The position numbers and the translations under genes were made by a program. Source: Chara braunii (Eukaryota > Streptophyta > Charophyceae > Charales > Characeae). Taken from it: DNA of 29,279 nt. The notes below the pieces were generated by a model, which saw nothing but the letters and a program-made list of their open reading frames with translations, did not search any database and was not told where the DNA came from. Shown piece by piece: positions 28,804 to 29,279 of the stretch (position 1 is the first letter of the stretch; the number at the start of each line of letters is the position of its first letter). Where the stretch lies: assembly GCA_003427395.1 (NCBI GenBank), contig BFEA01000432.1:758475-787753 (forward strand), given 5' to 3'.

Positions 28804-28830
28804 ATGGGACGCTGGACCCGGTTTCCAGCA
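28804..28830 (+). repeat. 27-bp exact repeat, copy 1
   Basis: Starts atgggacgctgg, ends ggtttccagca; identical at 29114-29140 and 29186-29212. To its right a cagcactttcatt-caggtac-g-gcagcaa block resembles the sequence after copy 2, so these two copies belong to a longer unit of about 65 bp. Confidence 0.9.
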
Positions 28831-29113
28831 CTTGGGCAGCACTTTCATTCAGGTACAGGGCAGCAAAGGTCTTCTTCAGTATTCCTCTGTACTCCTCCAA
28901 GTGATCCTGGCTGATTTTAGCTGATTGTACTACAGCCTGCCTTTGGCACTTCAGCCCTTCAAACGTATGCTATTGTAAAGTACAATGGGAGTCAGGAGGT
29001 TAGCTGGTGGATGGCAGAGGCAAGGGGATGGAGGGAGAACCCACTGGTGCCCCCCGGTGGCCCCCCCAATACCCGACCCTGCTGCAGGCTAGGTAGGGAA
29101 GAGTAGAATAGAT
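28831..29113. other. Spacer between 27-bp repeats
   Basis: Contains a G/C-rich inverted patch (cactggtgccccccggtggcc near 29042-29062). No gene was seen. Confidence 0.4.
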
Positions 29114-29180
29114 ATGGGACGCTGGACCCGGTTTCCAGCACTCTGGAGTCACTCTCATTATGGTACTGTGCAGCAAGATG
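29114..29180 (+). repeat. 27-bp exact repeat with flanking unit, copy 2
   Basis: 29114-29140 is identical to copies 1 and 3. The following 40 bp (cactct...gtcactctcatt, ggtactgtgcagcaa) resembles the sequence after copy 1. Confidence 0.85.
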
Positions 29181-29185
29181 TAATT

Positions 29186-29240
29186 ATGGGACGCTGGACC
29201 CGGTTTCCAGCAGGTGACGCTCCCCACCAATAGATGGAGC
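29186..29240 (+). repeat. SINE-like dispersed repeat, copy 3 (contains 27-bp repeat copy 3)
   Basis: Starts with the 27-bp repeat (29186-29212), then ggtgacgctccccaccaata and gatggagc. The reverse complement matches 8882-8935 with two mismatches in 54 bp by eye. It is in plus orientation, opposite to the 8.9 and 9.7 kb copies. The window ends 39 bp further, so the 3' part is not seen. Confidence 0.85.
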
Positions 29241-29279
29241 GGCCTGCTAGGCAAAGCCTCAATCCCGGTGGTTCTCTTA

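Overview
The window looks like repeat-rich nuclear DNA of a eukaryote, most likely of the green-plant lineage (land plant or streptophyte alga). The reasons are long gene-free stretches, microsatellites, poly-T/poly-A tracts, satellite-like arrays, a foldback DNA transposon, and two APE-type non-LTR retrotransposons (LINEs) whose RT is followed by a plant-style zinc-binding (zf-RVT-like) C-terminus. I see no intact host gene, no rRNA and no CRISPR array. The only tRNA-like sequence is a degenerate pol III promoter-like stretch. The species cannot be named from the sequence.

Left part (1-12.5 kb): intergenic DNA built from diverged dispersed duplications. These include 1-140 with 344-483, 2587-2788 with 3871-4072, 3191-3290 with 3762-3838, and GGTGGGTGG modules near 1.1, 4.6, 4.8 and 5.0 kb. 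A 136-bp tandem array of self-complementary units lies at about 1.64-2.15 kb. Two poly-T-associated copies of a short SINE-like repeat lie at 8.88 and 9.69 kb, and its third copy, in opposite orientation, is at the right end (29.2 kb). Microsatellites are (CT)n at 280, (AAC)n at 5530 and (TA)n at 12536.

Middle part (12.6-17 kb): the most unusual segment. At 13765-14490 seven hairpins share an almost invariant 19-21 nt loop (consensus atgttccataagtttgggtg). Their stems differ from copy to copy yet remain complementary, with wobbles and paired substitutions. About 300 bp downstream is a roughly 120-bp A-B-A-B-A tandem repeat (14780-15350). It runs into a CA end followed by a tRNA-Arg-type primer-binding-site-like sequence (15359-15370), so this stretch may be the 3' end of an LTR. 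More small palindromes follow at 15.6 and 16.3-16.4 kb.

Right part (17-29 kb): a C-rich stretch with an internal 354-bp-offset duplication (17.3-18.7 kb), then an A-rich stretch, then two related LINE copies arranged head to head. The minus-strand copy (about 23.39 to 19.6 kb) is 5'-truncated, has several stops and frameshifts, and is split by a 276-bp MITE with roughly 88-bp terminal inverted repeats (21210-21485). The plus-strand copy (about 24.1-28.69 kb, possibly with an ORF1-like piece from 23635) keeps endonuclease, RT and zinc-binding domains. It is interrupted by four in-frame stops and about four frameshifts, most at homopolymer runs, and its RT active site reads FAYD instead of FADD. 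Both LINEs are dead as read. Stops in the plus copy fall at positions where Trp is expected, and one TGA is shared by both copies. The window ends in three exact copies of a 27-bp motif.
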